Of a stretch of DNA of 64,000 nucleotides, positions 52,157 through 61,935 are shown one piece after another (the first letter of the stretch is position 1; every line of letters starts with the position of its first letter). The notes below the pieces were generated by a model, which saw only the letters and a list, made by a program, of their open reading frames with translations, was not told the origin of the DNA and ran no database searches. The translations under genes and the position numbers were made by a program. Location of the stretch: NCBI GenBank assembly GCA_937899715.1, contig CALCNX010000034.1, positions 55,974 to 119,973 of the forward strand. Reading direction: 5' to 3'. The stretch comes from an uncultured bacterium. Its GTDB lineage: Bacteria > Bacteroidota > Ignavibacteria > Kapaibacteriales > UBA4661.

Positions 52157-53527
52157 CTACTTCCCAATACAAAACTTTCCAAAAACCGCGTTCAAAATAT
52201 CATCATTCCACACTGCGCCCGTTATTTCGCCGATGCGCTTGAGCGCGTCTCGCAGGTCTATTGCCGTAAACTCATTCGATTCTCCTGCTAATGCTGCCTC
52301 CCGCGCTTTTGCAAGTGAGTCTGCCGCCTGCCGGAGCAAGGACGCTTGGCGGGCATTGATGAGCGCGTCGCTGACGGTTTCGGGAGCCACCTGCGCTTTA
52401 TTTGCCAGAAAACGCTTCAATTCTGCCATTCCTGAGCCGGAGACCGTAGAAATGGCAAGCGCGGCGCTTGTGTCGAACGTATCAGTACCAAGAATATCAG
52501 TGCCAAGAATATCCAATTTTGTATGAACGAGTTGACATTCTGCATCGGGGAATTTTGCTTGCAAGCTCTTCAGAAGAGGCATAGAGTGGTCTTTTCCTTC
52601 GGTGCTGTCGTTCAAAACGAGTATCAAGTGGCATTGCTCAAGGAGTTCCACCGCCAGTTTGATGCCCTCCACTTCGATCATATCACCGCTTTCGCGGAAA
52701 CCCGCCGTATCAATAAGCCGCACAGCAGCGCCCTCTAAATGAATCATTTCTTCGATGTAATCTCGCGTCGTACCGGGCGTAGCGCTCACTATTGCTCGTT
52801 TGCGTTCCAGAAGCGCGTTTAGAAGCGAGGATTTGCCTGCATTCGGATAACCAACAATGCCGACGCTGTACCCTGACCGTGCTATTTCTGCCGACCGATA
52901 CGAATTTGCCAGTTCAATGCAAAAGCCCCGCGTCTCCTCAATTTTCTCGGCAAGAAGGCGCTTGTCAATAAGTTCAATGTCTTCTTGGCTGAAGTCGAGT
53001 TCAAGTTCAAGCAGACCGCATAGCTCCATGAGTTTCTCCCGCAGTTCTCCCAGACGTTTCGTGAAACCGCCCATGAGCTGCCGGGCTGCCGCATGGCTTC
53101 CTTGCACGGAAACGGCATGAATAATATCGCCGACGGCTTCCGCTTGCGTCAAATCCATTTTTTGATTGAGAAATGCCCGCTTCGTGAACTCACCCGGCGC
53201 AGCGTGACGCGCCCCTGCTTCGATGAGCGCTTCTACGATTTCCTCCGACACAATTTGCCCACCGTGACAGCCAAACTCTACTACGTCCTCACCCGTGTAG
53301 GAGTTCGGAGCGCGATAGATAAAGGCAGTTACTTGGTCAATAGGCATCGTTCCTTTGTAGAATGTACCGTAGAGAATAGTGTGGCTTTTAGCGGCTTGAA
53401 GGGTTGTTTTGCCATGAAAGAGTTTGTCGGCGATAAGAAAACAGTCCGTGCCGGACAGCCTGACGATTGCCAAGCCTGCCGCACCCGGTGGTGTAGCCAA
53501 AGCGCATATCGGGTCAAAAACGAGCAT
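52157..53527 (-). CDS. mnmE: tRNA modification GTPase MnmE
   Basis: A 456-residue GTPase that with MnmG modifies U34 of certain tRNAs. The N-terminal tetrahydrofolate domain begins FDPICALATPPGAAGLAIVRLSG; the helical domain follows; the G domain has P-loop GYPNAGKSSLLNALL, RDYIEEMIHLEG switch region, G3 DTAGFRES and G4 HTKLD (a variant of NKxD). The C-terminus ends CIGK, the conserved Cys motif. A short in-frame tandem repeat (DILGTDILGTD) follows G4. Stop at 52157. Confidence 0.96.
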   Translation of the reverse strand: MLVFDPICALATPPGAAGLAIVRLSGTDCFLIADKLFHGKTTLQAAKSHTILYGTFYKGTMPIDQVTAFIYRAPNSYTGEDVVEFGCHGGQIVSEEIVEALIEAGARHAAPGEFTKRAFLNQKMDLTQAEAVGDIIHAVSVQGSHAAARQLMGGFTKRLGELREKLMELCGLLELELDFSQEDIELIDKRLLAEKIEETRGFCIELANSYRSAEIARSGYSVGIVGYPNAGKSSLLNALLERKRAIVSATPGTTRDYIEEMIHLEGAAVRLIDTAGFRESGDMIEVEGIKLAVELLEQCHLILVLNDSTEGKDHSMPLLKSLQAKFPDAECQLVHTKLDILGTDILGTDTFDTSAALAISTVSGSGMAELKRFLANKAQVAPETVSDALINARQASLLRQAADSLAKAREAALAGESNEFTAIDLRDALKRIGEITGAVWNDDILNAVFGKFCIGK

Positions 53528-53542
53528 AATGTTGATGAAAAA

Positions 53543-53574
53543 TTTGGATTTTGAACTTAAAAGTTTTATGTTTG
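53543..53574 (+). promoter_or_regulatory. Bacteroidota-type promoter for the Lrp-glnN unit
   Basis: TTTG at 53543-53546, then 20 bp, then TATGTTTG at 53567-53574. This is the same exact spacing as in front of the tRNA-like RNA (7439-7470). It lies 65 bp before the Lrp gene, between divergent genes. Confidence 0.75.
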
Positions 53575-53638
53575 TAGTGTGTTTTTCCTAAACTAATTCC
53601 GAATTGTCTTTCTTTTTACAATTTCTTCGTAAGGATTT

Positions 53639-54145
53639 ATGGCTGCACCTATTCTGAATGACGTTGACCGAGTTATCTGCGATATTCTCCAAAAAAATGG
53701 ACGCGCTCATTTCAACGAATTAGCTGAAATTGTTCATCTGTCTGTTCCGGCGGTGAGCGAGCGCGTTCGTAAGCTGGAAGAACGCGGTATCATCAAGGGC
53801 TATTTTGCCAAGCTGCAGCCGGATGCGTTCGGACTAAATATCGCTGCGTTTATCTTGGTAACGGTCGAGGGCAGTCATAATTACAAAAAATTTCTGGATA
53901 ATTGCACCAGAGAGCCGGAAATAATGGAATGTCATGCCGTAACGGGCGACGCATCACATCTGGTCAAAATCCGCACATCCACTCCGGGTTCGCTTGAGAA
54001 TCTTCTCTCAAGAATACAGGAATGGAGCGGTGTGAAGAAGACGCTTACCAATATCATTCTTTCGACGCATCACGAATCGTTATCTATTGATACTGGTATG
54101 AAGCCATCTGCGCTTGCTGCACCGAACGGAAAATCAAAACATTGA
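53639..54145 (+). CDS. Lrp/AsnC-family transcriptional regulator next to glutamine synthetase
   Basis: A 168-residue regulator. The winged HTH is [45 protein letters not shown]; the RAM domain follows with [35 protein letters not shown] and the C-terminal ATTDHESL-like end [16 protein letters not shown]. It is 58 bp upstream of a type III glutamine synthetase gene on the same strand, so control of nitrogen assimilation is likely, though unproven. A short C-terminal tail ([12 protein letters not shown]) is specific to this protein. Confidence 0.93.
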   Translation: MAAPILNDVDRVICDILQKNGRAHFNELAEIVHLSVPAVSERVRKLEERGIIKGYFAKLQPDAFGLNIAAFILVTVEGSHNYKKFLDNCTREPEIMECHAVTGDASHLVKIRTSTPGSLENLLSRIQEWSGVKKTLTNIILSTHHESLSIDTGMKPSALAAPNGKSKH

Positions 54146-54203
54146 ACCAAATTTTGTATTACCAATTCCTCTTTCTCACCTTTTCACAATTTCAGAGAGA
54201 ACT

Positions 54204-56393
54204 ATGGCACACACAGCAACTCGCCGTTACGACGTAGTAGCGGCAGCACGCAAATTTACGACAAACGGACATTCTAACGGCAGCGGAAAGCGTCCGTCGT
54301 CGGATGAAATCTTTGGCGAAGATACGTTCAATATAGATATTATGCGGCAGAAATTGCCAAAAGATGTGTTCAACGGGCTTATGGCAACGATTGAACTTGG
54401 CAAACCTGTTGACCCCAAAATCGCCGATATTGTTGCCGTTGCGATGAAAGATTGGGCAATGGAGCGTGGTGCAACGCACTTTACACACTGGTTCCAGCCG
54501 CTCACAGGCTCCACAGCCGAGAAGCACGACAGTTTTATCACGCCAAATTCCGGCGGCGGCGCTATTGCTCGTTTCTCCGGCAAGGAATTGATTCAAGGCG
54601 AGCCTGATGCGTCGTCCTTTCCTTCCGGTGGTATCCGCGCTACTTTCGAGGCTCGTGGTTACACGGCTTGGGATGTTACGTCGCCTGCCTTCATTATGAA
54701 AAATCCTAAAGGTGCGACGCTATGTATTCCCACAGCCTTTGCGTCGTGGACTGGTGAGGCGCTCGACCATAAAATTCCGCTTCTGCGCTCTATGGAAGCC
54801 GTGAATAAATCAGCAATTCGCGCACTGAAACTTTTCGGCGTGAAAGCTACGAAAGTCTATTCTACCGTAGGTGCAGAGCAAGAATATTTCCTGATAGACG
54901 AAGATTTTGCCTATAATCGTCCAGACCTCTTGCTTTCCGGTCGCACACTCTTTGGCGCAAAGCCCCCGCGGGGGCAGGAGCTTGAAGACCACTATTTTGG
55001 TTCGATTCCTGACCGTGTGCTATCCTACATGACCGATGTAGAAGAAGAATTGTACAAGCTCGGTGTTCCCGTGAAAACGCGTCATAACGAAGTTGCTCCC
55101 GGGCAGTTTGAAATCGCACCGATTTTTGAGAACACCAATGTTGCTGCTGACCATCAGCAGCTCACAATGCAAGTTCTTCGCACGGTTGCTCGCAAGTACG
55201 GTCTTTTCTGCATTCTGCATGAGAAACCGTTTGCAGGTGTGAACGGCAGTGGCAAACACACAAACTGGTCGCTCTCCACCGATACGGGTATGAATCTTTT
55301 GGAGCCGGGCGACACGCCACACGACAATATGCAATTCTTGTTCTTCTGCGCTGCTGTTATCAAAGCCGTGGATAAGCATCAGGACTTGCTCCGCGTGAGT
55401 ATTGCCACCGCAGCAAACGATCACCGCTTGGGTGCGAATGAAGCTCCTCCGGCAATCGTTTCTATCTTCTTGGGCGACCAATTAGAAAAAATCTTTGCGC
55501 AATTAGAAAAAGGAAAGGCGAAAAAGTCCGAAACCAAAGACCTACTTGGCTTGGGAACACCTGTTTTGCCGCCGCTTCCGCTTCATGCCGGCGATCGTAA
55601 TCGTACATCGCCCTTTGCTTTCACGGGCAACAAGTTCGAGTTCCGCGCAGTTGGTTCCAGCCAGTCTATTTCCTTCCCGCTTGTCATTCTGAATACGATA
55701 GCGGCTGAGGCAATAGACGAATTAGCAGACGAGGTAGAAAAGCATTTGAAAGCGAAAAAAACGCTGGAAGCCGCTTTGCAAGAAGTCTTGCAAGGTGTGG
55801 TGAAAGCGCACAAACGCATTATCTTTGGCGGCGACGGCTACAGCGACGATTGGAAAGCGGAAGCGAAAAAGCGCGGACTCTATATCAAAAACACCTCGCT
55901 GGAAGCGTTTGAAGCATTTCACGCTAAGAAAAATGCAGCACTCTTTAGCAAATATGCGGTTCTGAACGAGCGCGAGTGGTTTGCCCGCGAGGAAATTCTG
56001 CTCGACCAATACTTCAAGACCATCAATATCGAAGGCGAAACAACCGCATCACTTGCACAGCGCAGCATTCTTCCTGCTGCCTCGCGCTATGTGCGGAGTC
56101 TTGCTGAAACACTGCAAGCAATGAAGAGCGTTGGTGCTAGTTCCAAAGGATTGGAAAAGTCGCTCAAAGAAGCAACGTTACTTGTGGACGGCTTCAAAGA
56201 CGCTTTAGAAAAACTTGTCGCGGTCAATGCCGACGAAGGCGGCGAGACTGTGCACAGCAAAGCAAAACATATGCAGGCAAAAGTGATTCCGGCAATGGCA
56301 AAAGTCCGCGAATATGCGGATAAACTGGAGAAAATTGTTCCCGACGACCTCTGGCCCCTGCCGACCTATCAAGAGATGCTTTTTGTGAAATAA
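54204..56393 (+). CDS. glnN: type III glutamine synthetase
   Basis: A 729-residue glutamine synthetase of the GSIII class, which makes glutamine from glutamate, ammonia and ATP in the cytoplasm. The N-terminal domain has [21 protein letters not shown] and [32 protein letters not shown] signatures; the catalytic domain has [14 protein letters not shown] (metal Glu), [40 protein letters not shown] and [20 protein letters not shown]. Length is typical of the class and far above GSI. It is preceded by its probable Lrp-type regulator and followed by a terminator (56429-56470). Confidence 0.96.
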   Translation: MAHTATRRYDVVAAARKFTTNGHSNGSGKRPSSDEIFGEDTFNIDIMRQKLPKDVFNGLMATIELGKPVDPKIADIVAVAMKDWAMERGATHFTHWFQPLTGSTAEKHDSFITPNSGGGAIARFSGKELIQGEPDASSFPSGGIRATFEARGYTAWDVTSPAFIMKNPKGATLCIPTAFASWTGEALDHKIPLLRSMEAVNKSAIRALKLFGVKATKVYSTVGAEQEYFLIDEDFAYNRPDLLLSGRTLFGAKPPRGQELEDHYFGSIPDRVLSYMTDVEEELYKLGVPVKTRHNEVAPGQFEIAPIFENTNVAADHQQLTMQVLRTVARKYGLFCILHEKPFAGVNGSGKHTNWSLSTDTGMNLLEPGDTPHDNMQFLFFCAAVIKAVDKHQDLLRVSIATAANDHRLGANEAPPAIVSIFLGDQLEKIFAQLEKGKAKKSETKDLLGLGTPVLPPLPLHAGDRNRTSPFAFTGNKFEFRAVGSSQSISFPLVILNTIAAEAIDELADEVEKHLKAKKTLEAALQEVLQGVVKAHKRIIFGGDGYSDDWKAEAKKRGLYIKNTSLEAFEAFHAKKNAALFSKYAVLNEREWFAREEILLDQYFKTINIEGETTASLAQRSILPAASRYVRSLAETLQAMKSVGASSKGLEKSLKEATLLVDGFKDALEKLVAVNADEGGETVHSKAKHMQAKVIPAMAKVREYADKLEKIVPDDLWPLPTYQEMLFVK

Positions 56394-56428
56394 TCACCTT
56401 TCACCTAAAGCACACCACAACTGAATCA

Positions 56429-56470
56429 AACCCCGTACAGAATCTTGTTTTGTGCGGGGGTTGCTGTTTC
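56429..56470 (+). terminator. probable terminator of glnN
   Basis: AACCCCGTACA (56429-56439) pairs with TGTGCGGGGGTT (56451-56462) around the loop, with one mismatch, and is followed by a T-rich stretch (TGCTGTTTCTTT). The U-tract is weak. Confidence 0.6.
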
Positions 56471-56544
56471 TTTGAGGCTTTGGGGAGAAATGTGTATTTT
56501 GCAGCGAAACGTAGTCTCTTTTTCCATTTTTTGTTGCGAAAATT

Positions 56545-57948
56545 ATGTGGTTTCTCCCATTTCTGCTTGCTTTAGTTCTTGCATTTGCCAGCCTCCAAGC
56601 ACAAACATTAGTTGATGTTAGTTTTTCGCCCCAAGTGAGTGTGCAGCGTTTTGTGGCATTCAAAAAAAGTATGTTTGTGGTGGCAAATGAAGGCGTGTTT
56701 CGCACCGATAATCGTGGTACGACGTGGCAACGTGTTACTATCAATGGCACAAGTGCAACGGCAATCAACACCTATCAAACCACTTTGTACGCACGAACTG
56801 ATAAGGGCTTGTTTCATTCCATGAATGACGGTGTAACATGGAGCAGTACCACAGCAGATTTAACGGGTGAATTTGTTGAAGTCGGCAAGACGTTATATGC
56901 TTTACGTGGTAGTCCTTCCAGAGGGTCAAGCTATGCGAAAGTCGTTATTGATGGTAAACTTTTTTATTCTACAACAGCAGGGGTAACGTGGAGCGAAGTA
57001 GATTTTAGCGCGACATCTTTTATGCCGACACCAATTGCCGCAATTGCGAGCTATGATGGCAAAATCTTTATTGCAACTAATACACAGCTTAATACTCAAG
57101 CGCTGGTTGTCCGTATTTTGTACTCTGCCGATGGTAAAGCATGGAAAAATTTGGGTGACGGCTTAACCTCGGGCTTCCTTGCTAGAGGAGTATTTATTGG
57201 TGGATTTGCAATCGCAAATAATCGTTTGTTTGCATTCACGATAAATGGCAATCGGCTCTATACTGCGGATGCTCTTGGGCTGGTTGGTGAAAATGTCTAT
57301 GCCCTTGATTCTTCAATGCAGTCGTGGCAAGTTCTCACTCCAAAACTTCAAGTCAATACTTTGACAAGCTGTGGAGCGGCGTTGATAGGTGGCGGAAACA
57401 TAACGTTTAGAGGGGGAAATGGTGCTTGGCTTTATAGCGGTGGGCTTTTCGGCATCAATCCTCTAAATCGCACGTGGCGTAGCCTCACACAAGGCTTCGG
57501 GCAACCGTGCGCGGGAGACTTTGCTCCGGGAGAAATCAAGACAACGTGCCTGAATGTTGAATACCCAACGTTTGATTCTGACGGTTATTTGTATCTTTAC
57601 AATGTTCTCTTTCCCAATACTTACCAAATTCTCCGTAGTGCTGAACCACTCTGCAATCCAAGTGTCGCGGTGCAAATACTGTCCACACAACCGATAGCAC
57701 TACCGCCATTTCCTAATCCTGCTCAAGACCAAGCATCCATAACTTATACCCTTACTCGCTCAAGCTATGTACGAGCAGAGATTTTTACTTCATTTGGTCA
57801 TATTGTCCGCTCTGTTTTTGAAGGAGAACAAATTGCCGGAAAACATACTCTTACACTTGATATTTCCGACTTGGCTACGGGTGTGTATTGCTGCCGCATA
57901 CAGACCGAAAGCGGCGTGCAAACAAATTTTATTACCATTACGAGATAA
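56545..57948 (+). CDS. secreted beta-propeller protein with T9SS sorting domain
   Basis: A 467-residue exported protein. Signal peptide MWFLPFLLALVLAFASLQAQ. Repeated propeller-blade motifs with a T-W pair: GVFRTDNRGTTWQRV, GLFHSMNDGVTWSST, FYSTTAGVTWSEV and YSADGKAWKNLGDGL, as in sortilin/YCF48-like propellers. The last 80 residues form a type A T9SS C-terminal domain: PFPNPAQDQASITYTLTRSS, VRAEIFTSFGHIVRSVFEG, TLDISDLATGVYCCRIQTE. It should be secreted across the outer membrane and cleaved or anchored by the type IX system. The substrate of the propeller is unknown. Confidence 0.88.
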   Translation: MWFLPFLLALVLAFASLQAQTLVDVSFSPQVSVQRFVAFKKSMFVVANEGVFRTDNRGTTWQRVTINGTSATAINTYQTTLYARTDKGLFHSMNDGVTWSSTTADLTGEFVEVGKTLYALRGSPSRGSSYAKVVIDGKLFYSTTAGVTWSEVDFSATSFMPTPIAAIASYDGKIFIATNTQLNTQALVVRILYSADGKAWKNLGDGLTSGFLARGVFIGGFAIANNRLFAFTINGNRLYTADALGLVGENVYALDSSMQSWQVLTPKLQVNTLTSCGAALIGGGNITFRGGNGAWLYSGGLFGINPLNRTWRSLTQGFGQPCAGDFAPGEIKTTCLNVEYPTFDSDGYLYLYNVLFPNTYQILRSAEPLCNPSVAVQILSTQPIALPPFPNPAQDQASITYTLTRSSYVRAEIFTSFGHIVRSVFEGEQIAGKHTLTLDISDLATGVYCCRIQTESGVQTNFITITR

Positions 57949-58118
57949 TTCCATTTTTCTAGCGGCTTTCCGTCAAAATGCGTATTTTGGTCATAGGCAG
58001 TACTCATAGCTGCTATTTTGTAGAATATTTGTGGGATAGACCAATGATGTTCAAGGACGACCAAACGCACGAGCAATCTGCCGACAACAGTGCGAATTAC
58101 CCGACGTGGTGGACAACC

Positions 58119-59510
58119 ATGCTCACCCGACGCCAGATGAATACAAATATTGCAGCTTTGGCTGCCACAGCAGGGATTACGGGCTTCCTCACGTCCTGCG
58201 ATGACGATGACGTTGATTCCGAAAGTGACACCCTCGAACTTCAGCGTAAAGAAGGCTGGAACGTCGGCTCGCAAGATAAAACTCTTACCTTCCGCGACAA
58301 ACAAAATGCCGACAGTACGGGTTCAACGGACTGGAAAACATATACCAAGCCGGATGTTCTTCTCAAGGCGTGGCAGCCCGTTTCCAATAATGCCAAGTGG
58401 CAACCCTATTATGTTCCCACGCTTATTCAGGCGCTTTCGCAAGATACGTTGCGCTCGGTCATCACGCCCATCTGCACTCCCGCCATGCGTGAGGCGTATT
58501 CGCGCGGCTTAGGGATGCGCGAGGTGCTGAAGACTTCGGAAAACCCTGCTGCCGTCATGATTATTTCCGATATTCCCGGTCCCGAATCCGTCGCCTTCGC
58601 AGCCGCGATGGCAGACGTTGCCGAACCTGTTATCAGCTTCGATAATTTTCCGCATCCGCTTGGCGTTGTGCCTTCGCACGAGACACTTGCCGCCCTGATT
58701 TATTATGCCAAAGAAGTGAGCGAGAAAGCCGCAAAGCGCCCACAAAATCCAGCCACAATGATGGTTGTGGATGCAAATCGCCTTGCAAAATATGTTGATG
58801 CCGATAGCCAATTCGATAACCGCTATATGGCAAAGATGCCGACGGCAGACAATCTCAAAACGCTTGGTATTACGGCGGTCGTCTATGGAATGCCGAATGA
58901 AAATCAAAAAACAGAACTTGATGACCTCAATGACGATTTTGTAGCGTACCAAGAAAAAGGTATGAACGTCGAGATGCTTCCTCTTACGCGCTTTCAGCCC
59001 TCAACCGCTAATGCGGCAAACGGTAGCACTACCGCCACAGCAAGCCTACAAGCCATGCCTCACAATCAGCAACAAAATCTTCAACAGCAAAATCCGCAAA
59101 TGCAGAATCAGCCCCAAGCAAATATGCAAGGGCAACCAGGCTACAATCCCCAAGCTGCTGCCGGGTATGCGGTCTATTCGCCGCCAGTGTACTATTACGG
59201 TGGTGGTCCGATGTATTCGCCATGGTTTTTTTACCATTATCCCTCCTACACCTATTACCGCACAATGCCAGCGATGACGCGGCTTCCGGCAACAACATAC
59301 TCGCGGACAAGCTACGCTCCGGTGCGCCGTCCGACGATGTTTTCCGGCACTTCTATTGGCGGAAATCGTTCAGGCATCGGCAAGCAGCGTCCAAGCGGTT
59401 TTGGGCGTGTCAGTGTTCGCACGAATGCTTCCACCGGACGCTTGAGCGGCATTCGGAGCGGGCGTTCCGGATCCTTCGGGCGGAGTAGTTTTGGCGGAAG
59501 GTCGTCATGA
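58119..59510 (+). CDS. unknown lipoprotein with Gln/Tyr-rich and Ser/Gly/Arg-rich C-terminus
   Basis: A 463-residue lipoprotein. From ATG 58119 it begins MLTRRQMNTNIAALAATAGI with lipobox LTSC (Cys27), followed by five acidic residues; RRQ is Tat-like. Residues about 60-290 form a soluble alpha-beta domain (PYYVPTLIQALSQDTLRSVI, MIISDIPGPESVAFAAAMAD). Then come a Gln/Asn-rich stretch, a Tyr/Pro-rich stretch (YSPPVYYYGGGPMYSPWFFY) and a basic Ser/Gly/Arg tail ending RSSFGGRSS. Longer starts at 58044/58047 add a hydrophilic segment before the signal and are less likely. No family recognised. Next gene is 14 bp downstream. Confidence 0.7.
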   Translation: MLTRRQMNTNIAALAATAGITGFLTSCDDDDVDSESDTLELQRKEGWNVGSQDKTLTFRDKQNADSTGSTDWKTYTKPDVLLKAWQPVSNNAKWQPYYVPTLIQALSQDTLRSVITPICTPAMREAYSRGLGMREVLKTSENPAAVMIISDIPGPESVAFAAAMADVAEPVISFDNFPHPLGVVPSHETLAALIYYAKEVSEKAAKRPQNPATMMVVDANRLAKYVDADSQFDNRYMAKMPTADNLKTLGITAVVYGMPNENQKTELDDLNDDFVAYQEKGMNVEMLPLTRFQPSTANAANGSTTATASLQAMPHNQQQNLQQQNPQMQNQPQANMQGQPGYNPQAAAGYAVYSPPVYYYGGGPMYSPWFFYHYPSYTYYRTMPAMTRLPATTYSRTSYAPVRRPTMFSGTSIGGNRSGIGKQRPSGFGRVSVRTNASTGRLSGIRSGRSGSFGRSSFGGRSS

Positions 59511-59523
59511 GCGAGGGGCTACA

Positions 59524-60171
59524 ATGATGAACAGACGCGGATTTTTTGCATCGCTCTTGGGGCGTGAACCGGAAACATTTTTTTTCGGGGTTCAGTTTGT
59601 TATTGCCACGCTTGAGAGCGATGACACTGGCAATAGGCTTCGCAGGCTCATTGCCGAGTCTTCCACGAGGAATAATGGTTCTGAGAAACCGCTTGAAAAA
59701 CGAGCGCTGTACAAGCAGATTATCGCCGTTGTGCTTGAAAACAAGCCGTACTGGGAATATGGATATTGGGATTATCTTATCGAAGACAACGACACGAATA
59801 CTGAGGATGAATTTGAATCGTGGGTAAGCGAAATTTCTGCAAGCATGGCGACCGAAGGCGAGGAATTGGGCGCAGATGTAGATGAAATTCACCGCCTGAG
59901 CGCCGATAAAGGGTATATTGTTGTTTCGATGGCATTTTTGCTGGAATATGCACCGCTTGAATCCGTGCACCGCCTTCTGGAGGATATGCCAGAGGACGAG
60001 TATTGGACAATGGCAGGATTCACCGAACTTTGCGAAGCGCTGCGCCGCATTGATTTTGAGTATGCCCTGCGCGATGCCGTCTTTATTATGCCCGGCAATG
60101 AGGATGACGGTTTTTCATGGGAAGATCTTCATAGTGCCGGATGGGATTATTTGAAGCCGTTGTCGCTGTAA
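59524..60171 (+). CDS. hypothetical acidic protein paired with the preceding lipoprotein
   Basis: A 215-residue protein beginning MMNRRGFFASLLGREPETFF. It is acidic, mostly helical, and without signal peptide or membrane segment. Stretches such as LYKQIIAVVLENKPYWEYGYWDYLIEDN and YIVVSMAFLLEYAPLESVHR stand out, but I do not recognise the family. A GAGGGG motif lies 7 bp upstream of the ATG (59524), giving a good ribosome site, and the gene starts 14 bp after the lipoprotein stop, so the two are probably one unit. Confidence 0.7.
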   Translation: MMNRRGFFASLLGREPETFFFGVQFVIATLESDDTGNRLRRLIAESSTRNNGSEKPLEKRALYKQIIAVVLENKPYWEYGYWDYLIEDNDTNTEDEFESWVSEISASMATEGEELGADVDEIHRLSADKGYIVVSMAFLLEYAPLESVHRLLEDMPEDEYWTMAGFTELCEALRRIDFEYALRDAVFIMPGNEDDGFSWEDLHSAGWDYLKPLSL

Positions 60172-60219
60172 TTATCGTTGCATTGATTTTCACTTTCCAC
60201 TGCTTTTCACTGCCCCGGT

Positions 60220-61722
60220 TTGCCACAAATCCCACTTGCCGCCCCTTCCCACAGCGTTCGCCGCCTTGCCGGCGCGAGCGTCATCCTTGCCGTAAGCCAG
60301 ATTATCGGCATGATGCTGAATTTTCTCTCGGTGAGCACCATTCAGCACACATTTTCCAAAGCCGACAACGGAACATTTTTCTGGGTTCAGCAATTAAGCG
60401 GCTTTGCGTTCATTATCGCTACCGAAATGGGGATGCACTCTGTGGTTATGCGTCTCTATGTGGAGGCTTCGGCAGACAGAGCTGCTCAGGATGGGATACT
60501 CACGTCGTTTTTTCAGCTACGCTTTTTGTTGTGGCTTGCTACCAGCATTGTTCTTCTTGGTATTTGCCTTGTGCTTGAGCCGCAGATTAGCTTTGTGATG
60601 GCGTTGTATGCTTTGTATAGTCTCATCGCAGCGCGGAGTATTCTTCTTCGGACGGTCTTGGAAACGCGCCGCCGCGCTCAGAATCGCCAGCTTGCACCAG
60701 CACTGACGGGACTTTTGGACATGGCGCTTATGAGCATTTTTATCCTTGCCGATAGAGAGAACCTTACGCCTTTGCGTGCTGTCGTCTGGTTTTGTCTAGC
60801 GGCTTTGCCAGGCTTTGTTATTCTTCTCGCTACGGATGGTCAGTGGAAGCTACTTGTGACAAAGCGCTTTGATACTGGTGTCGTAAAACGCCTTCTCTAC
60901 GAAACAGCGCCAATTTTGGTGAGCCTGTGCCTGATGCAAATTCAAGACAAAAGCGACACCTTTGCACTCAATCTCTTGTACGGACGCGAGGTGCTTGGTG
61001 TCTATAGTGCTGTCATGCGCATTACTCTGCCTTTTGTGAGCTTGCTGATGATTATTTCGACGGTGATGGCTCCACCCATCACGCAGCTTCGAGCAAGCGA
61101 TAATGAGCGCTGCAAGGTATATGTGTTGGAAGGTTTAAAACTGACGCTGCTTGCGGCGACTGCCTGTGCGGTCGGTATCGGCAGCTTGGCGGAGGGCGCA
61201 ATCTGGGCAACGGCGGGAAGTCAGTATCTTTCGTTTTCGCTTGAATTTATTGTTGGTGCGTGGTCATTAGTGCCGAGCTTGTGTGTGGCATATCTTTTCT
61301 CCATTCTTGTTGCTCTTGGGCTTAATAGAACTGTTCTGCCGATGATGCTAACCTTGAGTGTCTGCGCGGTGATTGGGAACGTGATTTTTACGCCGAATTA
61401 TGGAGTTCTGGGCGCAATCGCAGCACGGATAACGGCAACAATGCTCGCGGCAGGCGTGGGACTGGGGATTGTGCAAAAGTTCATGCAAAATGGCGCTTTA
61501 CGGATGATGCTGCTTCGGTTTGCCGCGTTTACCTGTCTCATGGTTTTCTCACTGTGGGGAGTGCTTATGCTGACACCACTTGTTTCTATCCCGTTCACGG
61601 CGGCAATTATTCTTCGGACGCTGGTGCTCGCGGTTGTGTTTGTGCTAGGGTGCTTAGGGACTGGTTTGCTGCGAAAGGATGATATAGGACTTTTATCGAA
61701 TGTTGTCAAGTCTCCGTCTTGA
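60220..61722 (+). CDS. polysaccharide/oligosaccharide flippase (MATE/MVF superfamily)
   Basis: A 500-residue integral membrane protein with about 12-14 hydrophobic segments, of the Wzx/polysaccharide-biosynthesis family of lipid-linked oligosaccharide flippases. Early helix VRRLAGASVILAVSQIIGMM and QHTFSKADNGTFFWVQQLSG (first cytoplasmic loop) are typical. The start is set at a TTG (60220), since the first helix begins at residue 17 and the first ATG would remove it; no better codon precedes it in frame. It lies 49 bp after the previous gene. It may serve the sugar cluster at 12-14 kb, but the distance is large. Confidence 0.85.
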   Translation: MPQIPLAAPSHSVRRLAGASVILAVSQIIGMMLNFLSVSTIQHTFSKADNGTFFWVQQLSGFAFIIATEMGMHSVVMRLYVEASADRAAQDGILTSFFQLRFLLWLATSIVLLGICLVLEPQISFVMALYALYSLIAARSILLRTVLETRRRAQNRQLAPALTGLLDMALMSIFILADRENLTPLRAVVWFCLAALPGFVILLATDGQWKLLVTKRFDTGVVKRLLYETAPILVSLCLMQIQDKSDTFALNLLYGREVLGVYSAVMRITLPFVSLLMIISTVMAPPITQLRASDNERCKVYVLEGLKLTLLAATACAVGIGSLAEGAIWATAGSQYLSFSLEFIVGAWSLVPSLCVAYLFSILVALGLNRTVLPMMLTLSVCAVIGNVIFTPNYGVLGAIAARITATMLAAGVGLGIVQKFMQNGALRMMLLRFAAFTCLMVFSLWGVLMLTPLVSIPFTAAIILRTLVLAVVFVLGCLGTGLLRKDDIGLLSNVVKSPS

Positions 61723-61785
61723 TAGTGCTGAAGAGCATAGATTATGAAGTTCAACCCTACGAGAAGGGCATGACGAGGGCAATAA

Positions 61786-61815
61786 AAAAGCCGCTTCAGT
61801 AATGAAGCGGCTTTT
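61786..61815. terminator. terminator at the host/element border
   Basis: A 13-bp perfect stem AAAAGCCGCTTCA / TGAAGCGGCTTTT (61786-61798 and 61803-61815) with loop GTAA. It lies 64 bp past the flippase stop. On the minus strand six Us follow, so it can also end transcripts reading out of the integrase. Confidence 0.9.
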
Positions 61816-61816
61816 G

Positions 61817-61935
61817 CCGTAGTTTGTGTGACCCCGGATGGTCTTTCTGACCAAACAGCCTCACAAAAGACCCGCTTAACTACTTGCGAGTACTCTACAA
61901 AAATAGCCAGTTGAAGATAGAAGTTTAGGACATGA
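61817..61935. other. probable left junction of the integrated element
   Basis: Between the terminator and the integrase stop. TGTGA (61826-) to TCACA flank GGATGGTC...GACC hairpins (about 61826-61866), and a direct repeat TTAGGACA occurs at 61925-61932 and 61936-61943 (11 bp apart, the second overlapping the integrase stop). No tRNA gene is visible. attL should lie in or near this segment; its core cannot be named without the right end. Confidence 0.4.

Noticed and set aside
61817..61935. A tRNA gene as the integration target
   Set aside because: No T arm (GTTCRANYC) or acceptor-stem pairing could be found on either strand; the hairpins do not form a cloverleaf.
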